Positions 1-5,490 of a stretch of 5,847 nucleotides of DNA are shown here, piece by piece (positions within the stretch are counted from its first letter, which is position 1; each line of letters starts with the position of its first letter). The notes below the pieces were generated by a model, which had not been told where the DNA came from, did no database searches, and saw only the letters and a list, made by a program, of their open reading frames with translations. A program made the position numbers and the translations under genes. Source of the DNA: Candidatus Aerophobota bacterium (GTDB taxonomy: Bacteria > Aerophobota > Aerophobia > Aerophobales > JAGHCO01); NCBI GenBank assembly GCA_021160405.1, contig JAGHCO010000027.1, forward strand, positions 1 to 5,847. The letters run 5' to 3'.

Positions 1-64
1 ACGGAAATTCTTTTAGAGAACACAGAGAATTAATTTTTCCCCTCTGCAAACTCTCTGGTTTCAT
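1..64. repeat. degenerate hairpin-forming interspersed repeat after atpI
   Basis: This short stretch downstream of the ATPase subunit I gene contains two arms that can pair. AGAGA at 15-19 is complementary to TCTCT at 52-56, and CAGAG at 23-27 to CTCTG at 42-46, with an A/T-rich loop at 28-41 and a small internal mismatch. The wording (AGAGAACACAGAG... CTCTGCAAACTCTCTGG) resembles the degenerate CACAGAG/CTCTGTG intergenic sequences seen in many environmental bacterial genomes; that resemblance is from memory and not searched. An open frame runs from ATG at 64 to the edge on the minus strand, but it has no good ribosome site and does not look like the expected proteolipid subunit K, so I do not call a gene. 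The element may continue beyond the window. Confidence 0.45.
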
Positions 65-69
65 AATTC

Positions 70-2022
70 TTACTTAATTACAAGATACTTTCCTTCTTCC
101 TTGAGAGGTTTAAACTCTTTTCCTCCTCCCTCGTAGAACTTACCAAAGAACTCTACAAATTGCAAGCGAGCGGTATGAATAAATCCTGAAAGACAGTTTA
201 TTGCTAAGTTACCAAAGTGACCTAAGATTAAGATAAGAACCATAGCTACCGGGCCTATGAGAGGAATTCCCCAAGCCATTTTAGCAATTGTATTTACCAC
301 AGTGGCAATAACACTTGTAGCTAGTCCTAAAGCTAAAAGACGAGAATAAGAAAGAACATCTCCAAAAAGTGATAAAAGCCCATATAACTCATAACCTCCT
401 TTAGCAAATCGAATAAAAAGATTCTTGCTTTTTCTTCCTGAAAATAGAAAAAGAGTACCAACCCCAAACAAAATCATTCCTAAACTTATATATTTAAATG
501 CTCCTCCTAAGTGTTTTACCCAGACTATGCCAAAAATAATTATCCCGAGGATTAAAATTATCCAGCTAAGATGATCTAAGATAGCTGATTGTATATCACC
601 TCTCCTTAAATCATCCCAAAATTCAAGAAATATCCCTAAAAGAAGATGAACTATCCCTATCCCCAGGGCTATTATGAGAAAAGTCATAGGATTTTTCATA
701 GGACTAAATAAAACTAATTTTTTTACTGGGGCCAGGAAAGAGGGAAGCTGAGAAAGTTCGAAGCCAAAGATTCCCCCAGTAATTATCCCCACTCCAATAG
801 TGACCAGTCCGCTAAAAAAAAGAATAGAAAATAACTTTTTTCCTCCCTCTCCTACTTGAATTTTCTTAGGGACAATGTAGGCTATCAAAGCTAAAAGAAT
901 TCCGTATCCACCATCAGTTAAACATAAACCTAAAAAAAGGGCAAAAAATGGAGCTAAAAAAGGCGTAGGATCTATTTCAAGGTAATGAGGCAACCCGTAA
1001 AGCTCGGTGACAAGTTCAAATGGTTTAAATAGCGGTTTGTTAGAAAGAGTAACAGGAATTTTTTTTTCTCCTTTTTTAGGTGGTTGAACTATGATCTCTA
1101 AGGGAGAGATGCCTTTTAATCCTTTTTGGAGTATGGGTAGGTTATCCTTTTTAATCCATCCCTTTAAGGCAAAGGTGTAATTACTCAAGCGTGATTGAGA
1201 AGAGGCCTTTTTCTTCTCTAACAGATTTAAAAAGTAATCGTAAATAGCCATTAGTTTAATCTTTTCCCGATTTATCTTTCTTGCCTCCTTTAAGTTTTTC
1301 TTTAGCTCCTCATTTATCTCAAGGGTTCTTTCCTTTATTTTACTTAACTCTTCAGAGGGGATATCCACTTCCTTAAGCTGAATCTTTTCTCCCTTTAACT
1401 GTTGGAGTATATCCTCCATTTTAGCTTTATTTTCCTTCAAAAATAAAATAATAAGATAGGAATTCTTATTAGATTGGGATACCAACTCTAAATACATTTC
1501 CTCCTTTTGAACCCTTTTTTGAAGATCTGATATCATTGAGGAGGGAAGTACTGTTAACTGGTAATCTATCCATTTTCTCCTCCTTAGTTTTTTTAAGGAA
1601 ATAGACAGATTTTTCCAGGGCAGGAGAAGATGGGACTTTTCCTGAAGAGCCTGTTTTTCCCCTTTAAGTTTTTCCATTTTATCTTCTATATCAGCACACT
1701 TTCTGTAAACTTCTTCCCATTTAAATTCTTTTATCCACTTAAGATACTCATCCTTTTTCACCAGTATTTTATTGGGGAATAAGCCTAAATCAAACTTTTT
1801 TTCTTCAAACTGATTAAGAAAATCAATAACAGAGCTAATTTTTGATAAATTTTCCTCAATTTGCTGAGTTTTTATCTTGTCTTCTTTAAATATGGATGGA
1901 GTTAAATCTTTATCCATAGGCTCTGGTTGAAAGAGGGCTAATTTTTCCAATTGCCCTATCACCTTTTCCCTTGAATTTATCTCTCCCACAATAAAGACTT
2001 TTTGCATTTCAGCAATAGCCAT
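70..2022 (-). CDS. atpI: V/A-type ATP synthase subunit I (subunit a homologue)
   Basis: Membrane stator subunit of a V/A-type ATPase, forming the ion path beside the proteolipid ring. The 650-residue length is normal for the family. Residues 1-340 are the soluble, Lys/Glu-rich, coiled-coil N-terminal arm that binds the peripheral stalks. From about 350 to 611 there are some seven or eight hydrophobic segments. Family signatures are visible: LTDGGYG at 368-374, GDVLSYSRLLAL at 554-565 with Arg561 matching the essential channel arginine, and HTARLQFVEFFGKFYEGG at 616-633. The ATG at 2022 follows GGAGGG at a good distance and lies one base after the atpH stop, so the two should be co-translated. 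A later Met6 start is possible but has no ribosome site of its own. Whether the pumped ion is H+ or Na+ cannot be told, because subunit K is outside the window. Confidence 0.96.
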   Translation of the reverse strand: MAIAEMQKVFIVGEINSREKVIGQLEKLALFQPEPMDKDLTPSIFKEDKIKTQQIEENLSKISSVIDFLNQFEEKKFDLGLFPNKILVKKDEYLKWIKEFKWEEVYRKCADIEDKMEKLKGEKQALQEKSHLLLPWKNLSISLKKLRRRKWIDYQLTVLPSSMISDLQKRVQKEEMYLELVSQSNKNSYLIILFLKENKAKMEDILQQLKGEKIQLKEVDIPSEELSKIKERTLEINEELKKNLKEARKINREKIKLMAIYDYFLNLLEKKKASSQSRLSNYTFALKGWIKKDNLPILQKGLKGISPLEIIVQPPKKGEKKIPVTLSNKPLFKPFELVTELYGLPHYLEIDPTPFLAPFFALFLGLCLTDGGYGILLALIAYIVPKKIQVGEGGKKLFSILFFSGLVTIGVGIITGGIFGFELSQLPSFLAPVKKLVLFSPMKNPMTFLIIALGIGIVHLLLGIFLEFWDDLRRGDIQSAILDHLSWIILILGIIIFGIVWVKHLGGAFKYISLGMILFGVGTLFLFSGRKSKNLFIRFAKGGYELYGLLSLFGDVLSYSRLLALGLATSVIATVVNTIAKMAWGIPLIGPVAMVLILILGHFGNLAINCLSGFIHTARLQFVEFFGKFYEGGGKEFKPLKEEGKYLVIK

Positions 2023-2023
2023 T

Positions 2024-2350
2024 TTATTCCCTCCATGCCTTTTTTGCTTTTTCTAAGATAAACTTTACCGCTAAGTCCATTCCTTCCCGTTTAACTATTT
2101 CCTCTATTTTATTTTGCTCTTTTTTAAACTCTTCTTTGATTTTCTCACTTTCCTTTTCTGCAAACCTTATTTGTTCCTCTCTTAACTTTTCTCCTTCCTT
2201 CTTTGCCTCCTTTTCTGCTTCAGCTATAATTTTATCTATTTGCCTATAGGCCTCCTGGATTGTTCTGTTTTTTTTTATCTTTGCCTCTTCTAACCTTTTC
2301 TGAGCTTTTTCTTCCATTTCTTCTATTTTTTTTAATGCATCTTCAGGCAT
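2024..2350 (-). CDS. atpH: V/A-type ATP synthase subunit H/G (peripheral stalk coiled coil)
   Basis: A 108-residue, highly charged protein made almost entirely of Glu, Lys, Ala, Ile and Arg, with the heptad character of a long helix and no membrane segment. Only the last 20 residues or so (GMDLAVKFILEKAKKAW) look more hydrophobic and could form the small packing end. This is how the archaeal-type subunit H (AhaH) or bacterial V-ATPase subunit G looks; it pairs with subunit E to form the peripheral stalk. Sequence similarity in such coiled coils is weak, so position immediately before subunit I is the strongest argument, as this H-I order is standard. I chose the ATG at 2350 because GGAGG sits 5 nt upstream; a TTG four codons earlier would lie over that ribosome site. 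The start overlaps the deaminase stop by 8 nt. Confidence 0.87.
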   Translation of the reverse strand: MPEDALKKIEEMEEKAQKRLEEAKIKKNRTIQEAYRQIDKIIAEAEKEAKKEGEKLREEQIRFAEKESEKIKEEFKKEQNKIEEIVKREGMDLAVKFILEKAKKAWRE

Positions 2351-2828
2351 TTTTTCCTCCAAGTTTAATTAAATCAACTTTTGCTTCGACTAACATTTCT
2401 GAGGCTAAAGGATCAGGGTAATCTTCTTTAAAAAATATCTTTTTTATTCCAGCATTAATAATCATCTTACTGCAGGTAAGACAGGGTTGATGGGTGCAGT
2501 ACATAACAGAATCTTTGATTTTTATTCCATAAAGAGCAGCTTGAATGATAGCGTTTTGTTCAGCATGCAAACCTCGACATATCTCCTGGCGCTGACCCGA
2601 GGGAATGCCCATTTTCTCTCTTAAGCATCCCACCTCCTCACAGTGGGGCAAACCGCTGGGAGCACCGTTGTAACCTGTAGTTAAAATTCTTTTTTCTTTT
2701 ACTATTACAGCTCCTACCTGTCTTCTAAGACAGGTGCTCCGAGTAGCAACCATCAGAGCAATTTGCATAAAGTATTCATCCCAGGAAGGCCTCTGAGAAG
2801 GCCTTTTGGAAGGCCCTTTTTTACTCAC
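2343..2828 (-). CDS. comEB: dCMP deaminase, ComEB-like
   Basis: Cytosolic zinc enzyme expected to convert dCMP to dUMP and so feed thymidylate synthase. From the GTG at 2828 it has 161 residues. The cytidine/deoxycytidylate deaminase zinc motif is complete: HAEQN with His88 and the proton-shuttle Glu90, then PCLTC with Cys116 and Cys119. The upstream segment (ATRSTCLRRQVGAVIV, then TGYNGAPSG and HCEEVGC at 51-68) is typical of dCMP deaminases rather than cytosine, guanine or tRNA deaminases. GTG at 2828 has GGGGGAG just upstream and overlaps the preceding stop by 8 nt; a TTG at 2840 would add four residues. The N-terminus is lengthened by a KGPS-KRPS-QRPS repeat before the usual RPSWDEYF opening. 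A role in DNA uptake is not implied; the comE label is historical. Confidence 0.93.
   Translation of the reverse strand: MSKKGPSKRPSQRPSWDEYFMQIALMVATRSTCLRRQVGAVIVKEKRILTTGYNGAPSGLPHCEEVGCLREKMGIPSGQRQEICRGLHAEQNAIIQAALYGIKIKDSVMYCTHQPCLTCSKMIINAGIKKIFFKEDYPDPLASEMLVEAKVDLIKLGGKNA
2784..2819 (-). repeat. three 12-bp tandem units at the dCMP deaminase N-terminus
   Basis: Three consecutive 12-bp units, on the plus strand GGAAGGCCTCTG, AGAAGGCCTTTT and GGAAGGCCCTTT, share the core AGGCC. Read on the coding strand they give KGPS, KRPS and QRPS, residues 4-15 of the deaminase. Because the units are whole codons the reading frame is kept. Related enzymes usually start close to a single RPSWDEYF, so the first two units look like an in-frame duplication. 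Confidence 0.8.
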
Positions 2829-3906
2829 TTTCTCCCCCAAGTCTTTCCATTAGTTTGTTTATCTCTTTCTCAATCCGAAGAGCTAACTCTCGATAAGTGC
2901 TTAGGTAGCTTCCTGCAGGATCAAGGATATCTTCCTTTTTCCCTGAGATAAACTCGCTTAATAACCACACTTTTTCCCTAATAAAGGGAAATAAATTAAT
3001 TACTCTCTGGCGGTGTCTTTCCTCCATTGTTAAAATAAGGTCATACTCTTTCACTATTTCAGGAGTAAGAGGAGTAGCTCTATGGGAGGATATATCAATT
3101 CCTTTTTCTCTCATAACCTTGGTAGCAAATTCTGATGGTTTTGAGTTGGCTATAGCATTTGTCCCTGCTGATTTAACCTTTATTTTCTCTTTGGGCTTTT
3201 GGGGCCAGCTCTTTTTAAAAAAAGCCTCTGCCATAGGACTGCGACAGGTATTTCCAGTGCAGACAAAAAGGATTTTTCCCTCTCCTCTTTCTACTTTCAT
3301 TATCTCTTCCCGAGATATCCATCCCTCTCTTATTGTTTGAGGAGGAAAAGAGGTAACATCTACCACTGTGGATACCTTTCCGAGTAAGGCATCGCCTCCA
3401 TCTAAAAGAACATTTACTCCTCGGATTAGCTCTGGTGATAATCTTTTAGGATTGATAATTTCTGGTTTCCCAGAGATATTAGCACTGGTGGTTCCCAGAG
3501 AGAAATCACTTCTTTGCACTATTTCCCTTGGTATAGGGTGGGAAGGAATCCTTATGCCAATTTTTCCTTCCTTACTTACCAGAGGTGAGGAGGAAGGAAT
3601 ATTTGCTTTAAACAGCAAGGTTAAAGGTCCTGGCCAGTAGCGATTAATTAATCTTTGAGCCTGAATGGGAAAGATCTTTACAAAGGGGAAAATCTGCTCT
3701 TTTTTTGATAAAAAGAGGATAAGAGGTTTTTCCTTAGGCCTTTTTTTAATTTTGTATAGTTTGGATACAGCCCTTTGATCCTCCGCATTTATCCCCAGAC
3801 CGTATACCGTATCTGTAGGAAAAGCTGCAATTCCTCCCTTTTTAAGTATCTTTAAGGCTTGATCTATCTTTTCTCCCACTTGAACAGGATCAACTTTAAT
3901 TATCAT
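2821..3906 (-). CDS. Sua5/TsaC L-threonylcarbamoyl-AMP synthase fused to low-molecular-weight (arginine-type) protein phosphatase
   Basis: A 361-residue two-enzyme protein. Residues 10-203 are a YrdC/Sua5 domain, which makes threonylcarbamoyl-AMP from threonine, bicarbonate and ATP for the t6A37 modification of ANN-decoding tRNAs. Visible signatures are FPTDTVYGLG (29-38), KIKKRPKEKPL (52-62), WPGPLT (91-96), TSANISG (140-146), STVVD (179-183) and IREGWIS (192-198). After a linker of only a few residues, 211-355 form a low-molecular-weight phosphatase: P-loop CTGNTCRS with nucleophile Cys216 and Arg222, SAGT at 246-249, and the general-acid Asp329 in DPAG. Thr220 in the P-loop matches YwlE-type arginine phosphatases. 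The Sua5 part lacks the long C-terminal domain of archaeal Sua5. ATG at 3906 is preferred although its ribosome site is weak (AAAGAAG); the TTG at 3957 lies inside a repeat. The 3' end overlaps the deaminase by 8 nt. Confidence 0.95.
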   Translation of the reverse strand: MIIKVDPVQVGEKIDQALKILKKGGIAAFPTDTVYGLGINAEDQRAVSKLYKIKKRPKEKPLILFLSKKEQIFPFVKIFPIQAQRLINRYWPGPLTLLFKANIPSSSPLVSKEGKIGIRIPSHPIPREIVQRSDFSLGTTSANISGKPEIINPKRLSPELIRGVNVLLDGGDALLGKVSTVVDVTSFPPQTIREGWISREEIMKVERGEGKILFVCTGNTCRSPMAEAFFKKSWPQKPKEKIKVKSAGTNAIANSKPSEFATKVMREKGIDISSHRATPLTPEIVKEYDLILTMEERHRQRVINLFPFIREKVWLLSEFISGKKEDILDPAGSYLSTYRELALRIEKEINKLMERLGGESE

Positions 3907-3930
3907 CAATTTAAACTTCTTTTGTAACAG

Positions 3931-4087
3931 TTCAGCCACTAAGTCACCAGGACACAAAGAAGTGATATAATTTCGTCTATTGGGTCATTGAGTCTATGTG
4001 TGCGAGGTCTAACTCATTTATTCATTACATATTACTAATCACGCATTTATCTTAGTATCTTGGTGTCTTTGCCTCTTGGTGGCTGAA
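3931..4087. repeat. imperfect inverted-repeat intergenic element
   Basis: The 193-bp space between proA and the Sua5 fusion gene is mostly one symmetrical element. The left arm at 3931-3960, beginning TTCAGCCACTAAG, matches the reverse complement of the right arm at 4058-4087, beginning TTCAGCCACCAAG, at 23 of 30 positions without gaps. The arms are themselves built of ACCAAG/ACACAAAGA-like steps. The interior contains an 8-bp direct repeat (ATTGGGTC then ATTGAGTC, 3979-3994) and an A/T-rich tract, 4019-4050. No transposase, clean target duplication or protein-coding signal is evident. In RNA the arms could pair into a long imperfect stem between proA and the next operon, which might act in termination or RNA stability; that is inference. 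Confidence 0.7.
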
Positions 4088-4099
4088 TACATTATATAT

Positions 4100-5356
4100 T
4101 TAGGTCCTAATTTGTCCCTCGCCGAGGATAATAAACTTGTAACTGGTTAGCTCTGCTGCTCCCATAGGTCCTCGAGCATGAAGCTTCTGGGTGCTTATAC
4201 CTATTTCTGCTCCCAGTCCAAACTCACCTCCATCGGTAAACCTCGTAGAAGCATTTACGTAAACTGCTGCTGAGTCAACCTCCTGGAGAAATTTTCTTGC
4301 CTTATCATAATTTTGGGTAACTATGGCATCAGAATGCCCGGAGCCGTAATGATTAATATGATAAATAGCCTCTTCTATTCCATCAACTATTTTTACTGAA
4401 AGAATTAAATCAAGATATTCACGGAACCAATCCTGTTCAGTTGCTTTTTTAATTCCACCTACCATACTTTGGGCAAGCTCATCTCCTCTAATTTCTACTC
4501 CTGCCTGCTTAAATCTCTCAACCATTTTGGGCAAAAACTGTTTAGCTATTTTTTTATCTACTAAAAGAGTTTCCATAGCGTTACACACTCCTGGTCGCTG
4601 CACTTTAGCGTTAAAGCAAATCTCCTCAGCCATTTTCAAATCTGCATCTTTCTCTACAAAAGTATGACATACACCTTTGTAATGCTTGATCACAGGAATG
4701 GTAGAATTTTCAGTAACTGCCTGGATAAGACTTTCTCCTCCCCGGGGAATAATTACATCTATGTATTCATTTAACTTTAATAGCTCTCCTACAGCTTCTC
4801 GGGAGGTTGTTCTTATCAATTGGATAATATTTTGAGGAAGGTTTAAATCTTTTAAGGCCTGTCTTAAAATGTCAACTAACACTATATTAGAGTTAATAGC
4901 TTCTGATCCTCCCTTTAGTATAACAGCATTACCTGATTTAAAGCAAAGCCCGGCTGCCTCTACAGTTACATTAGGTCTTGACTCATAGATAATTCCAATC
5001 ACCCCAAGGGGGACAACGAGCTTCCCAATTAAAAGGCCGTTAGGTCTTTTCCACATACTCTTTATTTTTCCAATGGGGTCCTCCAGTTTAGCTATTTCTT
5101 CTAAACTAAAAGATAACCTCTGAATTCTTTTCTCATTTAAGGTAAGTCTGTCTATAAAGGCGGAGGACAGTCCCTTAATCTTTGCTTTTTCCACATCCTT
5201 TTTGTTTTCTTCTTTTATTTTTTCTCTGTTTTCCTGAATAAGGGAAGACATTTTTTGCAAAGCCTCATCTTTTTCCTTTGAGGATAAATTAGCTAAAACT
5301 TTGCTAACGGATTTAGCTTCTTTAGCCATTTGCACCATCTGCTCTTTAATAGACAC
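4100..5356 (-). CDS. proA: gamma-glutamyl phosphate reductase (glutamate-5-semialdehyde dehydrogenase)
   Basis: Second enzyme of proline synthesis from glutamate: it reduces gamma-glutamyl phosphate with NADPH to glutamate-5-semialdehyde, which cyclises to pyrroline-5-carboxylate. The 418 residues match the usual 415-420. Signatures run the full length: VVPLGVIGIIYESRPNVT (114-131), SGNAVILKGG (141-150), VIIPRGG (201-207), the catalytic-cysteine segment QRPGVCNAMETLLV with Cys258, HYGSGHSDAI (336-345) and FTDGGEFGLGAEIGISTQ (373-390). The GTG at 5356 is chosen because AAAGGAG lies 8 nt upstream and the length then fits the family. Extending to the TTG at 5419 would place coding sequence across the promoter. 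The usual partner proB is not in the window. No frameshift or missing active-site residue is seen. Confidence 0.98.
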   Translation of the reverse strand: MSIKEQMVQMAKEAKSVSKVLANLSSKEKDEALQKMSSLIQENREKIKEENKKDVEKAKIKGLSSAFIDRLTLNEKRIQRLSFSLEEIAKLEDPIGKIKSMWKRPNGLLIGKLVVPLGVIGIIYESRPNVTVEAAGLCFKSGNAVILKGGSEAINSNIVLVDILRQALKDLNLPQNIIQLIRTTSREAVGELLKLNEYIDVIIPRGGESLIQAVTENSTIPVIKHYKGVCHTFVEKDADLKMAEEICFNAKVQRPGVCNAMETLLVDKKIAKQFLPKMVERFKQAGVEIRGDELAQSMVGGIKKATEQDWFREYLDLILSVKIVDGIEEAIYHINHYGSGHSDAIVTQNYDKARKFLQEVDSAAVYVNASTRFTDGGEFGLGAEIGISTQKLHARGPMGAAELTSYKFIILGEGQIRT

Positions 5357-5364
5357 TGCTTGCA

Positions 5365-5371
5365 CTCCTTT
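5365..5371 (-). promoter_or_regulatory. ribosome binding site deciding the proA GTG start
   Basis: AAAGGAG on the minus strand, 8 nt before the GTG at 5356. It favours this GTG over the in-frame upstream TTG at 5419. Confidence 0.85.
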
Positions 5372-5391
5372 ATAATTAATTAAGTATTTAA

Positions 5392-5419
5392 ATTTTATCT
5401 TTAACAGGATAAAAGTCAA
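5392..5419 (-). promoter_or_regulatory. sigma-70-like promoter of proA
   Basis: On the minus strand TTGACT (5419-5414; 5 of 6 to TTGACA), a 16-bp spacer, then TAAAAT (5397-5392; 5 of 6 to TATAAT). Transcription would start near 5385, giving a leader of roughly 28 nt that contains the ribosome site. The longest open frame of proA begins exactly at the TTG of this -35 box, which supports the shorter coding sequence. Confidence 0.7.
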
Positions 5420-5428
5420 GCAGAATCC

Positions 5429-5456
5429 TTGCTATTTTATTTTAATCTGATACAAT
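5429..5456 (+). promoter_or_regulatory. sigma-70-like promoter of hflK with extended -10
   Basis: TTGCTA (5429-5434; 4 of 6 to the -35 consensus), a 16-bp spacer, then TACAAT (5451-5456; 5 of 6), preceded by TGA so that it reads TGnTACAAT, an extended -10. A start near 5463 would give a leader of about 28 nt. Its -35 box is only 9 bp from that of the divergent proA promoter. Confidence 0.65.
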
Positions 5457-5477
5457 AAAAGAAATAAATTTTCCAAG

Positions 5478-5485
5478 AAAGGAGG
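5478..5485 (+). promoter_or_regulatory. ribosome binding site of hflK
   Basis: AAAGGAGG is 5 nt before the ATG at 5491 and only 2 nt before the adjacent ATG at 5488, so the second of the two tandem ATG codons is the better start. Confidence 0.8.
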
Positions 5486-5490
5486 CTATG

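Noticed and set aside
1..64. Start of the next ATPase gene from the ATG at 64 (minus)
   Set aside because: The predicted residues (MKPESLQRGK...) are not hydrophobic like subunit K, there is no ribosome site, and the DNA has hairpin-repeat character.
2763..2951. Plus-strand open frame over the deaminase and fusion-gene junction
   Set aside because: It is antisense to two well-supported genes, has a low-complexity start made from the 12-bp repeat, and shows no family resemblance.
3119..3640. Three plus-strand open frames (3119-3340, 3199-3387, 3368-3640)
   Set aside because: All lie antisense within the Sua5-phosphatase gene, overlap each other, and have no ribosome sites or recognisable motifs.
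3907..3957. N-terminal extension of the fusion protein from TTG at 3957
   Set aside because: The added 17 codons are the left arm of the inverted-repeat element read in frame. The Sua5 domain is complete from ATG 3906.
3963..3971. Perfect extended -10 (TGATATAAT) on the plus strand
   Set aside because: There is no -35 match at the right distance, and it would read only antisense into the end of proA. It is likely chance in A/T-rich repeat sequence.
4039..4092. 17-codon minus-strand open frame starting at 4092
   Set aside because: It is composed of the repeat arm (ACCAAG-type steps), has no ribosome site and ends at once; it is unlikely to be a gene.
5357..5419. N-terminal extension of ProA by 21 residues from TTG at 5419
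   Set aside because: The TTG is the -35 box of the proA promoter, and the -10 and ribosome site also lie within the extension. Family length fits the GTG at 5356.
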